A DNA stretch of 64,000 nt from Stappia taiwanensis (lineage in GTDB: Bacteria; Pseudomonadota; Alphaproteobacteria; Rhizobiales; Stappiaceae). The translations under genes and the position numbers were made by a program. This document shows, piece by piece, positions 36,418 through 45,332 of the stretch (within the stretch, counting starts at the first letter, position 1; each line of letters starts with the position of its first letter). The notes under the pieces were generated by a model, which was given only the letters and a program-made list of their open reading frames with translations, searched no databases and had not been told where the DNA came from. The stretch is from contig NZ_BMCR01000004.1 of assembly GCF_014635285.1 (NCBI RefSeq), positions 248,001 through 312,000 on the forward strand. Reading direction: 5' to 3'.

Positions 36418-38097
36418 ATGGCAGGAGCACGCCGAGGAACAGCATTTGCGAAACACGGGCGCGTCAAGGGACGCCCACTGGACGATGAGGCACTGGAAGA
36501 GATCCGGGACCTCTTGGGCAATGGCCCACGCCGGCGCGACCTTTTGATCGAGTACCTGCACCTGATCCAGGATACCCATGGCCATCTCTCCGCCGCCCAC
36601 ATGAAGGCACTTGCGACCGAGATGCGCCTTTCGGAGGCCGAGGTCTTCGAGGTTGCCAGCTTCTATCACCATTTCGATATCGTCGCCGAGGGAGAGACAC
36701 CGCCGCCCGCGGTGACGATCCGGGTGTGCGATTCCCTCTCCTGCATGCTTGCCGGCGCGGACACGCTGATTTCGGAGCTGGAACAGGGTACCCGGCCGGA
36801 AGAGGTACGGATCCTGCGCGCGCCGTGCCAGGGGCGCTGCGCCGAGGCGCCGGCCGCCCAGATCGGCCGCAACGAGATCGGCCATGCGCAGGCGGACACG
36901 CTGCTTGCCGCGCTGGCCGCCGGCGAGACCACCGTCCGGGTGCCGGACGCCCTGCGTCTTGACGCCTACCGGGCCGAAGGGGGTTACCAGTTGCTGCGCG
37001 CCTGTCTCGATGGCCGGCGCAGCCGCGACGAGGTGATCGCCGACTTGTCCGGTGCGGGCTTGCGCGGTCTTGGCGGCGCTGGCTTTCCCACCGGGCGCAA
37101 ATGGGAGCTGGTGCGCGCCCAGCCCGGCCCGCGACTGATGACGATCAATGGCGACGAGGGCGAGCCCGGCACCTTCAAGGACCGGTTTTTCCTGGAACGG
37201 GACCCGCACCGGATGCTGGAAGGCGCGCTGGTCGCCGCCTGGGCGGTGGAGGCGGAGCGGATCTACCTCTACATGCGCGACGAATACCCGGGCATCCTTG
37301 AGATCCTGCGGCAGGAAATCGACGCGCTGGCGGCAAGCGGACTTTCCGACCACGCCCCGATCGAGCTACGGCGCGGCGCCGGCGCCTATATCTGCGGCGA
37401 GGAAAGCGCGATGATCGAGTCGGTGGAGGGCAAGCGCGGCCTGCCCCGCAACCGGCCGCCCTATGTCGCCGAGGTCGGCCTGTTCGGGCGCCCCACCCTC
37501 AACCACAATGTGGAGACGCTGCACTGGATTCGCGATATTCTGGAACGCGGGGCGGACTGGTTCACCGAACAGGGCAAGGAGGGGCACAGCGGCTTGCGCT
37601 CCTATTCCGTTTCCGGCCGGGTCCGCGATCCGGGCGTCAAGGTGATGGCCTGCGGTAGCACCATCAACGAGATCATCGCCGAATGCGGCGGGATGCAGGA
37701 GGGGCACAGCTTCCGCGCCTTCCTGCCGGGCGGCGCCTCCGGTGGCATCTTCCCGGCCTCCATGGCCGATCTGCCGATGGATTTCGGCACCTTCGAGAAA
37801 CATGGCGGCTTCATTGGCTCCCATGCGGTGGTGATCCTGTCCGACCAGGACGATCTGCGCGGCGCGGCGCTCAACCTTCTGCGCTTTTTCAAGGATGAGA
37901 GCTGCGGCCAGTGCACCCCCTGCCGCGCCGGGACGGAAAAGATGGTGGCCATGCTGGAGGCCGGCGACTGGGACGATGCACGCCTTAAGGATCTGGAGCA
38001 GGTGATGCGGGATGCCTCGATCTGCGGCCTGGGCCAGGCGGCGAGCAACCCGGTCCGGTCGGTCCTTACATTCTTTGCCGGGGAGGAAACCCGATGA
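36418..38097 (+). CDS. NAD-dependent formate dehydrogenase, fused gamma-beta subunit (NuoE-NuoF-like)
   Basis: 559 residues. The first ~170 residues are NuoE-like (FdsG) with four [2Fe-2S] cysteines at 104, 109, 137 and 141 (CDSLSCM, CQGRC). The rest is NuoF-like (FdsB) with the FMN/NADH motifs GLGGAGFPTGRKWE, NGDEGEPGTFKDR and GAYICGEESAMIESVEG. The [4Fe-4S] ligands are in SCGQCTPCRAGT plus a later Cys in SICGLGQ. It passes electrons from the formate site to NAD+. In Rhodobacter and Cupriavidus these are two genes (fdsG, fdsB); here they are one. It overlaps the alpha subunit by four bases (ATGA). Confidence 0.9.
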   Translation: MAGARRGTAFAKHGRVKGRPLDDEALEEIRDLLGNGPRRRDLLIEYLHLIQDTHGHLSAAHMKALATEMRLSEAEVFEVASFYHHFDIVAEGETPPPAVTIRVCDSLSCMLAGADTLISELEQGTRPEEVRILRAPCQGRCAEAPAAQIGRNEIGHAQADTLLAALAAGETTVRVPDALRLDAYRAEGGYQLLRACLDGRRSRDEVIADLSGAGLRGLGGAGFPTGRKWELVRAQPGPRLMTINGDEGEPGTFKDRFFLERDPHRMLEGALVAAWAVEAERIYLYMRDEYPGILEILRQEIDALAASGLSDHAPIELRRGAGAYICGEESAMIESVEGKRGLPRNRPPYVAEVGLFGRPTLNHNVETLHWIRDILERGADWFTEQGKEGHSGLRSYSVSGRVRDPGVKVMACGSTINEIIAECGGMQEGHSFRAFLPGGASGGIFPASMADLPMDFGTFEKHGGFIGSHAVVILSDQDDLRGAALNLLRFFKDESCGQCTPCRAGTEKMVAMLEAGDWDDARLKDLEQVMRDASICGLGQAASNPVRSVLTFFAGEETR

Positions 38098-40913
38098 GCG
38101 AGACACTTTCCTTCACCCTCGACGGCACCGAAGTCGAGGCACGGGCCGACGAGACGATCTGGCAGGTGGCGCAGCGCTGCGGCACGGCGATCCCGCATCT
38201 GTGCCACAAGGATGCGCCGGGCTATCGGTCCGATGGCAACTGCCGCGCCTGCATGGTGGAAATCGACGGCGAGCGGGTATTGGCCGCCTCCTGCATCCGC
38301 AAGCCGGCGCCGGGCATGGTCGTCAAGACCGGGTCGGACCGGGCGGTCAAGGCGCGCCAGATGGTGTTCGAACTGCTGGCGGCGGACATGCCGGAGCGGG
38401 CGGAGGCTCCGGATGCGGACGCCGACTTCTGGATCTGGTCCGACCGGGTAGGCGTTGCCGGTTCGCGCTATGCCAGCCGCTATGCACAAACGGGCGACGA
38501 CGCGGCGGCGCAAGGCATCGACCGCGCCACCCGGTACGATGCCTCGCACCCGGCCATCGCCGTCAATCTTGACGCCTGCATCGCCTGCGGTCTGTGCGAG
38601 CGCGCCTGCCGCGAGGTGCAGATGAACGACGTCATCGGCATGGGCTATCGCGGCGGCAGCGCGCGGCCGATCTTCGACCTGTCCGACCCGATGGGCGCTT
38701 CGACCTGCGTTGCCTGCGGCGAATGCGTGCAAGCCTGCCCGACCGGGGCGCTTCTGGAAAAGTCGGTGATGGACGGTGCTGCCCGGCACAAGACCCTGGC
38801 CGCCGATCGCACCGTCGATACGCTCTGCCCGTTTTGCGGCGTCGGCTGCCAGACCACCGTGCATGTGAAGGACGACAAGATCATCAAGGTGGACGGGCGC
38901 AACGGTCCGGCCAACGAGAACCGGCTGTGCGTCAAGGGCCGCTTCGGCTTCGACTATGTGCATCACCCGCACCGGCTGACCAAACCGCTGGTGCGCCGCG
39001 ACGACGCGCCGAAAGACGGCCAGACGATGATGGACCCGGCCAATCCTTATGAGGTGTTTCGCGAAGCCACCTGGGAGGAAGCGTTGGAGCGGGCGGCGGG
39101 CGGCCTGCGGCAGATCCTGGACCAGTCGGGCGGTTCGGCTCTGGCCGGCTTCGGCTCGGCCAAGGGCTCGAACGAGGAAGCCTATCTGTTCCAGAAACTG
39201 GTGCGGCAGGGCTTTGGCACCAACAATGTCGACCACTGCACCCGGCTGTGCCATGCCTCCTCGGTGGCGGCCCTGATGGAGGGGGTGGGATCCGGCGCGG
39301 TCTCCGCCCCGTTCATGGCGGCCAACGACGCCGATTGCATCATCGTCATCGGTGCGCGGCCGACCCAGAACCACCCGGTTGCCGCCACTTACCTGAAGCA
39401 GGCGGCCAAACGCGGCGCGGCGCTGATCGTGATGGACCCGCGCGGCCAGAACCTGATGCGCCACGCCACCCACGGCCTGCGCTTCAAACCCGGAACCGAC
39501 GTGGCGATGCTGAACGCCATGCTGCATGTGATCATCGAGGAGCGGCTTTACGACGAGCAGTATATCCAGGCCAATGTGGACGGCTTCGAGGCCCTGCGCG
39601 AGAAAGTGCGCGACTTCTCGCCCGAGGCGATGGCGGAGGTCTGCGGCATCGACGCAGCCACCTTGCGCGAAGTTGCGCGGCTCTACGCCACCAGCCCGCG
39701 CTCGATCATCTTCTGGGGGATGGGCGTTTCCCAACATGTGCACGGCACGGACAATTCGCGCTGCCTGATCGCGCTGGCGCTGATCACCGGCCAGATCGGC
39801 CGGCCCGGTACGGGCCTTCACCCGCTGCGCGGCCAGAACAACGTGCAAGGCGCCTCCGATGCGGGCCTGATCCCCATGGTGTTTCCCGACTACAAGTCGG
39901 TGGAGGATCCGGAGATCCGCGCCGCCTATGAAGACGCCTGGGGCCGGACCCTCGACCCGAAAAGCGGCCTGACCGTGGTGGAGATCATGGATGCGATCCA
40001 TGCGGGCGAGATCCGGGGCATGTACATCATGGGCGAAAACCCGGCGATGTCGGATCCGGACCAGATCCATGCCCGCGCGGCGCTTGCCAAGCTCGATCAC
40101 CTGGTGGTGCAGGACATTTTCCTGACCGAGACCGCCTGGCACGCGGATGTGGTGCTGCCGGCCTCCGCTCATGCGGAAAAACTCGGCACCTACACCAATA
40201 CCAACCGGCAGGTACAGCTCGGCCGGCCGGCGATCCCGCTGCCCGGCGCCGCGCGGCAGGATTGGGAGCTGATTGCCGAGATCGCCAACCGGCTCGGCCT
40301 TGACTGGTCCTATAGCCATATCGGCGAGGTCTACGAGGAAATGCGCGAGCGGATGCCCTCGCTCGACAACATCTCCTGGGACCGGGTCGTTACGGAAGGC
40401 TGTGTCACCTATCCGGCGGAAAGCCCGGATGCGCCCGGCTCGGAAATCATCTTCGCGCAAGGCTTCCCGACGCCAAGCGGCAAGGCGCGGATCGTGCCGG
40501 CGGATCTGTTGCCGCCGGACGAGGTGCCCGACGCCACCTTCCCGCTCGTGCTGACGACCGGGCGCATGCTGGAGCACTGGCATACCGGCGCCATGACCCG
40601 GCGCTCCGCCGCGCTCGATGCGCTGGAGCCGGAGCCAATCGCGGCGATGAACCCGTTCGAGATCCGCCGTCAGGGGTTCACGGCGGGAGAAAGCGTGACC
40701 GTGACCACACGGCGCGGGGCGATCACGGCAACCCTGCGGGCCGACCGCGACGTTGCCGATGGCATGGTGTTCGTGCCGTTCTGCTTCTTCGAAGCGCCGG
40801 CGAACCGGCTGACCAACCCGCAGCTCGACCCCTATGGCAAGATCCCGGAGTTCAAGTTCTGCGCGGCGCGGGTGAGCCAATACCGGCCGGACCAGGCAAA
40901 CGCGGCCGGGTAG
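38094..40913 (+). CDS. fdsA: Formate dehydrogenase alpha subunit, molybdenum type
   Basis: 939 residues, cytosolic. An N-terminal NuoG-like part has a [2Fe-2S] set C37, C50, C53, C67 and two ferredoxin-type [4Fe-4S] clusters (CIACGLCERAC, CVACGECVQACP). A further cluster sits in CPFCGVGCQ before the bis-molybdopterin domain. The metal is held by Cys rather than selenocysteine: C386 followed by H387 in HCTRLCHASSVA, the same number as I recall for the Rhodobacter capsulatus enzyme. The reaction is formate + NAD+ to CO2 + NADH, reversible. No fdsC/fdhD sulfurtransferase or fdsD gene follows; the next gene is a chemotaxis receptor on the other strand. Confidence 0.94.
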   Translation: MSETLSFTLDGTEVEARADETIWQVAQRCGTAIPHLCHKDAPGYRSDGNCRACMVEIDGERVLAASCIRKPAPGMVVKTGSDRAVKARQMVFELLAADMPERAEAPDADADFWIWSDRVGVAGSRYASRYAQTGDDAAAQGIDRATRYDASHPAIAVNLDACIACGLCERACREVQMNDVIGMGYRGGSARPIFDLSDPMGASTCVACGECVQACPTGALLEKSVMDGAARHKTLAADRTVDTLCPFCGVGCQTTVHVKDDKIIKVDGRNGPANENRLCVKGRFGFDYVHHPHRLTKPLVRRDDAPKDGQTMMDPANPYEVFREATWEEALERAAGGLRQILDQSGGSALAGFGSAKGSNEEAYLFQKLVRQGFGTNNVDHCTRLCHASSVAALMEGVGSGAVSAPFMAANDADCIIVIGARPTQNHPVAATYLKQAAKRGAALIVMDPRGQNLMRHATHGLRFKPGTDVAMLNAMLHVIIEERLYDEQYIQANVDGFEALREKVRDFSPEAMAEVCGIDAATLREVARLYATSPRSIIFWGMGVSQHVHGTDNSRCLIALALITGQIGRPGTGLHPLRGQNNVQGASDAGLIPMVFPDYKSVEDPEIRAAYEDAWGRTLDPKSGLTVVEIMDAIHAGEIRGMYIMGENPAMSDPDQIHARAALAKLDHLVVQDIFLTETAWHADVVLPASAHAEKLGTYTNTNRQVQLGRPAIPLPGAARQDWELIAEIANRLGLDWSYSHIGEVYEEMRERMPSLDNISWDRVVTEGCVTYPAESPDAPGSEIIFAQGFPTPSGKARIVPADLLPPDEVPDATFPLVLTTGRMLEHWHTGAMTRRSAALDALEPEPIAAMNPFEIRRQGFTAGESVTVTTRRGAITATLRADRDVADGMVFVPFCFFEAPANRLTNPQLDPYGKIPEFKFCAARVSQYRPDQANAAG

Positions 40914-40936
40914 TCTTCGCCGCCTGGCCGAAAACA

Positions 40937-40973
40937 GCTCTGGCCGGCCCGTGAGAACGGGACCGGCCAGAGC
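40937..40973 (-). terminator. Long hairpin ending the chemotaxis receptor gene (possibly bidirectional)
   Basis: GCTCTGGCCGG pairs with CCGGCCAGAGC, with an inner CCCGT-gaga-ACGGG stem, 16 bp in total with one bulge. On the minus strand it is followed by TGTTTTC. It lies between the convergent fdsA and receptor genes. Confidence 0.75.
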
Positions 40974-41008
40974 CGAACTGCTGTGTGTAGGGTCCCTGGC
41001 ACCCGCCC

Positions 41009-42379
41009 TCAGGCCGAGCGCCCTGCTCCTTGATCAACCGCTGCTTCGCGGATCTCGGAGAAAAATGCCCGAACCTGCTCGGAAATTTCCGAGGACTGAG
41101 ACCGCAGGGTCGCGGAAACGGTGAGGAAATCGTCCGCCGCCTTGCCGGTCGCGTCGATCGCCGCATTCACGCCGGTCACATTGGCGGACAGCGTCACGGT
41201 CCCCTGCGCCGCATTCTGCACATTCTCCGAAATTTCCCGCGTCGCCGCGCCCTGCTGTTCGATGGCGGCGGCAATCGCCGAGGTCAGTTCATCGATCTCG
41301 CCAACGGTGGAAGCGATGGACGAAATGGCGTCCACCGCATTGGTCGTCGAGGACTGCACCTCGGAAATCTGCATGGCGATGTCTTCCGTGGCCTTCGATG
41401 TCTGCCCGGCAAGCTCCTTCACCTCTTGGGCAACAATGGCAAAGCCGCGGCCCGCCTCACCGGCGCGCGCTGCCTCGATGGTCGCGTTGAGGGCCAGAAG
41501 GTTGGTCTGCGCGGCAATATCGGTAATCAGACGCACCACATCGCCGATCTTCTGCGCGGCCTCGGACAGACGGGCCACTTCCCTGGAGGTGGCGTCCGCC
41601 ATGCCGTTCGCGCGGCGCGCCACGTCGGATGCCCCAGCGACCTGCCGGGCGATTTCCTCGATCGAACTGGACAGTTCTTCCGCTGCCGAGGCCACCGTCT
41701 GCACGCTGACCGAGGTTTCTTCCGAAGCGGCCGAGGCGGAGACCGCCTCATCCGTGGCCGAGCCGGCAACCCCGGACAGCGTCCCGGCCTGCTCCTGCAT
41801 CCGGTCGGCGCTGACCTCCACGTTCTGCAGCGCGCTTTCCACCTTGACCTTGAAGGTCTCGACCGCCGCATTCAGGCGGTTGGTCTGGGCAACGCGCTGC
41901 TCGATCAGCATCTGCTGATAGGTGGAAATCGCAAAGTCGAGGTCGAGCAACACGACCTTGTTCAGGGCAACCACAGCCGCCGAGGTCTTGCGCGCGGAGA
42001 ACCGATGCTTGCGGATGATCAGCTCGGACAGTTCGTTGAGAACGAACTGGTAGCCGGCGATGTACCAGCGCGGCTCCAGACCGATGCGGCTATGAGCGCG
42101 ACCGATGCGGTCGATGCTGCGGACATACTCGTCATCGAACCGCCCCGAGAACAGGCGCTGCCAATGCGACTTCTGAGCCGACTGCAACCCGACCAGCCGA
42201 CCGTCCAGCATCGCCTTGAGCGACGGTTCCTTCATGAGATGGGCGTAAAAGCGCTCAAGAATGCCCGGCAACGCCTCCTCAACCATCGGCCAGAGCTCTT
42301 GCACCGCTCGCCGTGTATCCGCATCGATCCGAGCAAAGCCGATCCGACCCTCTATATCCGTCGACGCCACGTCCGACAT
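41009..42379 (-). CDS. Globin-coupled methyl-accepting chemotaxis protein (HemAT-like)
   Basis: 456 residues, soluble, with no membrane segment. Residues ~10-170 are a sensor globin; the proximal haem ligand would be H96 in RIGRAHSRIGLEPRWYIAGY. A coiled coil follows, then the MCP signalling hairpin (ITDIAAQTNLLALNATIEAA, GEAGRGFAIVAQEVKELA). It probably senses oxygen and signals through CheW/CheA. ATG 42379 has GGAG upstream; a GTG 20 codons earlier adds only a Cys-rich extension. An AT-rich upstream region holds a 7-2-7 palindrome. No other chemotaxis gene is nearby. Confidence 0.88.
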   Translation of the reverse strand: MSDVASTDIEGRIGFARIDADTRRAVQELWPMVEEALPGILERFYAHLMKEPSLKAMLDGRLVGLQSAQKSHWQRLFSGRFDDEYVRSIDRIGRAHSRIGLEPRWYIAGYQFVLNELSELIIRKHRFSARKTSAAVVALNKVVLLDLDFAISTYQQMLIEQRVAQTNRLNAAVETFKVKVESALQNVEVSADRMQEQAGTLSGVAGSATDEAVSASAASEETSVSVQTVASAAEELSSSIEEIARQVAGASDVARRANGMADATSREVARLSEAAQKIGDVVRLITDIAAQTNLLALNATIEAARAGEAGRGFAIVAQEVKELAGQTSKATEDIAMQISEVQSSTTNAVDAISSIASTVGEIDELTSAIAAAIEQQGAATREISENVQNAAQGTVTLSANVTGVNAAIDATGKAADDFLTVSATLRSQSSEISEQVRAFFSEIREAAVDQGAGRSA

Positions 42380-42888
42380 TCCACACACTCCGACAGATTG
42401 CAGCAAACACCCTCCGCAATTCAAGTTATAAGCCGACACACCTTATGGATTGATTAAAGATGCAAGGTTATCAACATAGGTAAAATTACCTAATATAAAT
42501 AAAATCGATCAAAATTCCCTGTAATTGTGCCATTAAAAATTTCAACCGGGCGAATGTGATACGAGATACAAAACCCTCCCTTACGTCACATTTCAGCGAA
42601 CAACGGTTCCGCGAGACAGAGTTTTTTTACATCTGGAAAGCCTGCGGCTTGGCGAGAAAAACAGCCACTTCGGCAAGGCCGGAAGTTACCAGGCCGGCTT
42701 TCCTGCGCGTTACTCGCAGGCATCACGCCAGCCTCAGAGCAAAATTGGCGCGGATGGTGCGAAAGGAGCCGAAAGGAAAGTAATCTTGTGCGGAAAACAA
42801 GCGCTTGCCGCCTCCGTGGGCACGGCCCGGAACGCCCCCGCCGGCGCCTTCGCCCTGTCCAGACCAGATCACAGCGAGGAATGAGGGG
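42380..42888. other. 509-bp intergenic region, AT-rich in part
   Basis: Bases ~42430-42560 are strongly AT-rich and contain the palindrome at 42477-42492, so they are the promoter region of the receptor gene. The rest up to the LysE gene has no supported gene: the one open frame on the plus strand (42556-42783) begins with GTG and lacks an SD. Confidence 0.45.
42477..42492. promoter_or_regulatory. TAGGTAA-aa-TTACCTA inverted repeat
   Basis: Perfect 7-bp arms with a 2-bp spacer in AT-rich DNA, about 100 bases upstream of the globin-coupled receptor start. Size and place fit an operator for a dimeric repressor or activator. Confidence 0.45.
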
Positions 42889-43506
42889 TCATGACCCCGA
42901 CAAGGCGACGCGCAGGCCGAGCGCAATCAACAGGCCGCCAAAAACGCGGGCAACCGCGCGCTGACTGCTCTCAAGGGATTTGCGAACAAGGCGGAGATCG
43001 AGGGTCTGCACGAAAATCAGCCAGAATCCGGCACTGATGCCCATCATGACGGCAATCAGAAGCCCCATCGCCGACCAACTGGTTTGCGGCGTGATGACCA
43101 TGGTGAAAACGCCCAGATAAAACAGCGTTCCCTTGGGATTGAGGATGTTGTTGAACAGCCCCTGCAGGACCCACGCACGGCCGCGGCGGATCTCGCCGGC
43201 GCCGGGCTCCAGCTCGATTTTCCGCGCGGCCGCACGGAAACTCATGATCCCGAGATAGATGAGATAGGCCGCACCGGCATAGCGCAGCAGCGAGAATGCC
43301 AGCAAACTCTGGGAAATCAGCCAGCCGATGCCGATGGCGCAATAGGTGATGTGGACCAGATTGCCAAGGAGCACGCCAAAGGCGGTCTCCAGGCCTGCGC
43401 GGCGTCCGCCAAGCAGCGTATTGCGCATGACGATGATCATATCCGGCCCGGGACTGATCATCACCAGAGCGGTCAATCCAGCCACGATCAGTATCTGGTC
43501 AAGCAT
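42889..43506 (-). CDS. LysE/RhtB family amino-acid exporter
   Basis: 205 residues with six membrane helices. It starts MLDQILIVAGLTALVMISPG and carries the family motif SPGPDMIIVMRNTLLGG near residues 18-34. Later segments include LFNNILNPKGTLFYLGVF, also typical of the family. It exports amino acids or their analogues across the inner membrane; the substrate is unknown. ATG 43506 has GGAGAAGG upstream; a start 20 codons earlier only adds a polar tail. Single gene, next to tRNA-Gln on the same strand. Confidence 0.88.
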   Translation of the reverse strand: MLDQILIVAGLTALVMISPGPDMIIVMRNTLLGGRRAGLETAFGVLLGNLVHITYCAIGIGWLISQSLLAFSLLRYAGAAYLIYLGIMSFRAAARKIELEPGAGEIRRGRAWVLQGLFNNILNPKGTLFYLGVFTMVITPQTSWSAMGLLIAVMMGISAGFWLIFVQTLDLRLVRKSLESSQRAVARVFGGLLIALGLRVALSGS

Positions 43507-43671
43507 CTGCGCCTTCTCCGCATCGCGGTCCCTGAAGCCTTGCCCCACCATTGTGGCGTTCGACATGACTTCTGCGAAGCGGAAATATCAGGCAGATGCA
43601 TCCATGACGTCCGCCCCCGACGGGTCGCGACCAAATCAGGCTGCCTGGCAAAAAGACTGGAACGGAGAGGA

Positions 43672-43746
43672 TGGCTGGGGCGGCAGGATTCGAACCTGCG
43701 AATGGCGGCACCAAAAGCCGCTGCCTTACCACTTGGCGACGCCCCA
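43672..43746 (-). tRNA. tRNA-Gln (anticodon TTG)
   Basis: 75 bases including an encoded CCA. Acceptor TGGGGCG / CGCCCCA, anticodon arm GCGGC-TTTTGGT-GCCGC with anticodon TTG, T arm GCAGG-TTCGAAT-CCTGC. All stems pair. Confidence 0.95.
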
Positions 43747-44029
43747 TCAGACCGGTCGCTTGTATAGCGATCCGCCCGGCATCGTGCAAGCACCGCATTG
43801 CCGCCAGGAGCCCGCTCATCCACATCCAACACAAGCAGGCAGGCGCGAGGGCAGGCTCCCTGCCCGGTTTCAACGCCACCCCTCTGGCGCACGAACAGTT
43901 ATTAACAGGTCAATTTCATACCCGGCCACAAGCAGGCTTGCGAAGCCTGAAAACGGGTGTTATGTACCCGCCACACGACGAGAGAACGCCGCCACCCGAG
44001 ACGGCATCAAGCAGTTCTCCCCGTGATGT

Positions 44030-44106
44030 CGGAGTGTAGCGCAGCCTGGTAGCGCACCTCGTTCGGGACGAGGGGGTCGCAGGTTCAAATCCTGCCACTC
44101 CGACCA
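44030..44106 (+). tRNA. tRNA-Pro (anticodon CGG)
   Basis: 77 bases including CCA. Acceptor CGGAGTG / CACTCCG, anticodon arm CCTCG-TTCGGGA-CGAGG with anticodon CGG, T arm GCAGG-TTCAAAT-CCTGC. A low-GC segment starts just after it, as in island insertion, although no second copy of its 3' end was found in the window. Confidence 0.96.
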
Positions 44107-44693
44107 TTCTTTCCAAAGACTTACTCAATCAAGAAATTCGGATGACAGAGCGCCCAAACAGGCACCTGACGGCTGCCTTTGTGGCTAGCGCCCCCTCAGG
44201 CAGCCTGCTGCAGCCTCACTCCCTCACCGACCGCATGATCAGCGAACCTTTGCGCGGGTATCCAGGCATCGCGAGCGCCACTGCCCCCCCCCCAATAGAA
44301 ACACGTCTATGAGAACCGCCGCTCCTGGCGCGCTTTCGGCCGACGACAGGTGCATGACCGCTTCTTGGCCAGCCCTGACAGCCGCCGTTCGCCATGGATC
44401 GGGCAAATGTGCAAGGAGGGCGGAACTGGACATTCACAGGAGCGGCATACAAGATTCCGAGCGGCCTGTAGCTGCCATTGGGTACTTTCTCAATAACTGA
44501 CGACTTCGCGCCCTCAGGGCGGTCGTTTATCTGCTCCCAGCCAAATCCCGAAAGCAGCCATTCAATACGATTCGACAGAAAGTTTGAGAAAGTCTGGAAC
44601 GAGAAAATCTTCAGAACCAACCATGTGGTCTCGGTTAGCCCCCTCGCACCGAGGTTTTTATTCACAGCTAAAGCAGCGCCCACCAACCGCCAG
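44107..44693. other. 587 bp without a supported gene
   Basis: Between tRNA-Pro and the cupin-like gene. Mixed composition with a run of ten C at 44284-44293. A 156-codon minus-strand frame exists, but it has no SD, a changing composition and no protein-like pattern. It looks like decayed DNA. Confidence 0.4.
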
Positions 44694-45332
44694 CTAGACC
44701 GGCAGTAGTTTTGCTAGCTCTGCGCCTGAGATTTCCATCCTATTGAACTCAATCCGATCAGGTTGACCGTCAAATCCGACTACGTTGATTGGACTTGCTA
44801 CCTTATCATGCATCCACACGAGAGTCGCGGTACAAACATTATTGGGCACTCGAGCCTCGTGGTAGGCGTGCCGGTCAACGCGGTAAGACTGCCCGGCTAT
44901 TAGCGTCTCTGTCTTCAGCGTTTGAGTTTCAACTCGGGTAGAGGTCTTCAAAAGGAAATTCGACGTCGATTTTTCGTACCTGTCGCCACCGTATCCCACT
45001 TCGTAGAGAGGTAGCCCCCCATTTTGTGTCAGGGCCACGTCATAGGTAATGTTCGTGAGTTGGCCAGAGAGTATACGGCTGTCGACGTGCCGGTCATGAG
45101 TATGAATGAAGGCGGGCATGCCTCTAACAGGACGTTCTCCCATCGGCCAGAAATGAAAGCGCCAATCGCCTAAGTCCGTTCGCTTCACAGGAACCACAAA
45201 GAAGCCATGCGGATGCGCTAGGCAAAGAGGGGTGTTTCTGGACAGCCAATTTTTAACCGCGAGCAATAAATTCTCCGTGGGTGTCTCTTGCACATACTGC
45301 AGCGAAAGAGGAAGGGGGAGTTCAGCGCGCAT
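44694..45332 (-). CDS. Hypothetical protein, cupin-like
   Basis: 212 residues; no family recognised with confidence. The middle (FHFWPMGERPVRGMPAFIHT, then HDRHVDSRILSGQLTN) has a His-x-His cluster followed by a turn and a short strand, as in small cupins such as cysteine dioxygenase-type enzymes. A second block (VDRHAYHEARVPNNVCTATL) supplies more His residues. A metal-binding beta barrel is therefore possible. The gene is clearly lower in GC than the chromosome around it. It overlaps the end of the 2-TM gene by 11 bases, and ATG 45332 has GAGG 7 bases upstream. The pair forms an operon of unknown function. Confidence 0.6.
   Translation of the reverse strand: MRAELPLPLSLQYVQETPTENLLLAVKNWLSRNTPLCLAHPHGFFVVPVKRTDLGDWRFHFWPMGERPVRGMPAFIHTHDRHVDSRILSGQLTNITYDVALTQNGGLPLYEVGYGGDRYEKSTSNFLLKTSTRVETQTLKTETLIAGQSYRVDRHAYHEARVPNNVCTATLVWMHDKVASPINVVGFDGQPDRIEFNRMEISGAELAKLLPV

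Noticed and set aside
37602-40880. Very long open frame (1092 codons) on the minus strand opposite fdsA/fdsGB
   Set aside because: A codon-bias shadow of the high-GC plus-strand genes; no SD, no family motifs, and the plus-strand proteins are unmistakable.
36418-40913. NuoE/NuoF/NuoG of respiratory complex I
   Set aside because: No other nuo genes; the alpha subunit has the full molybdopterin domain with C386/H387 of formate dehydrogenase.
44030-44106. Attachment-site pair for an island at tRNA-Pro
   Set aside because: No direct repeat of the tRNA 3' end was seen downstream in the window, and no integrase gene is present, so only the low GC supports an island.
44216-44686. 156-codon minus-strand frame after tRNA-Pro
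   Set aside because: No SD, contains a ten-base homopolymer, uneven composition and no protein-like pattern.
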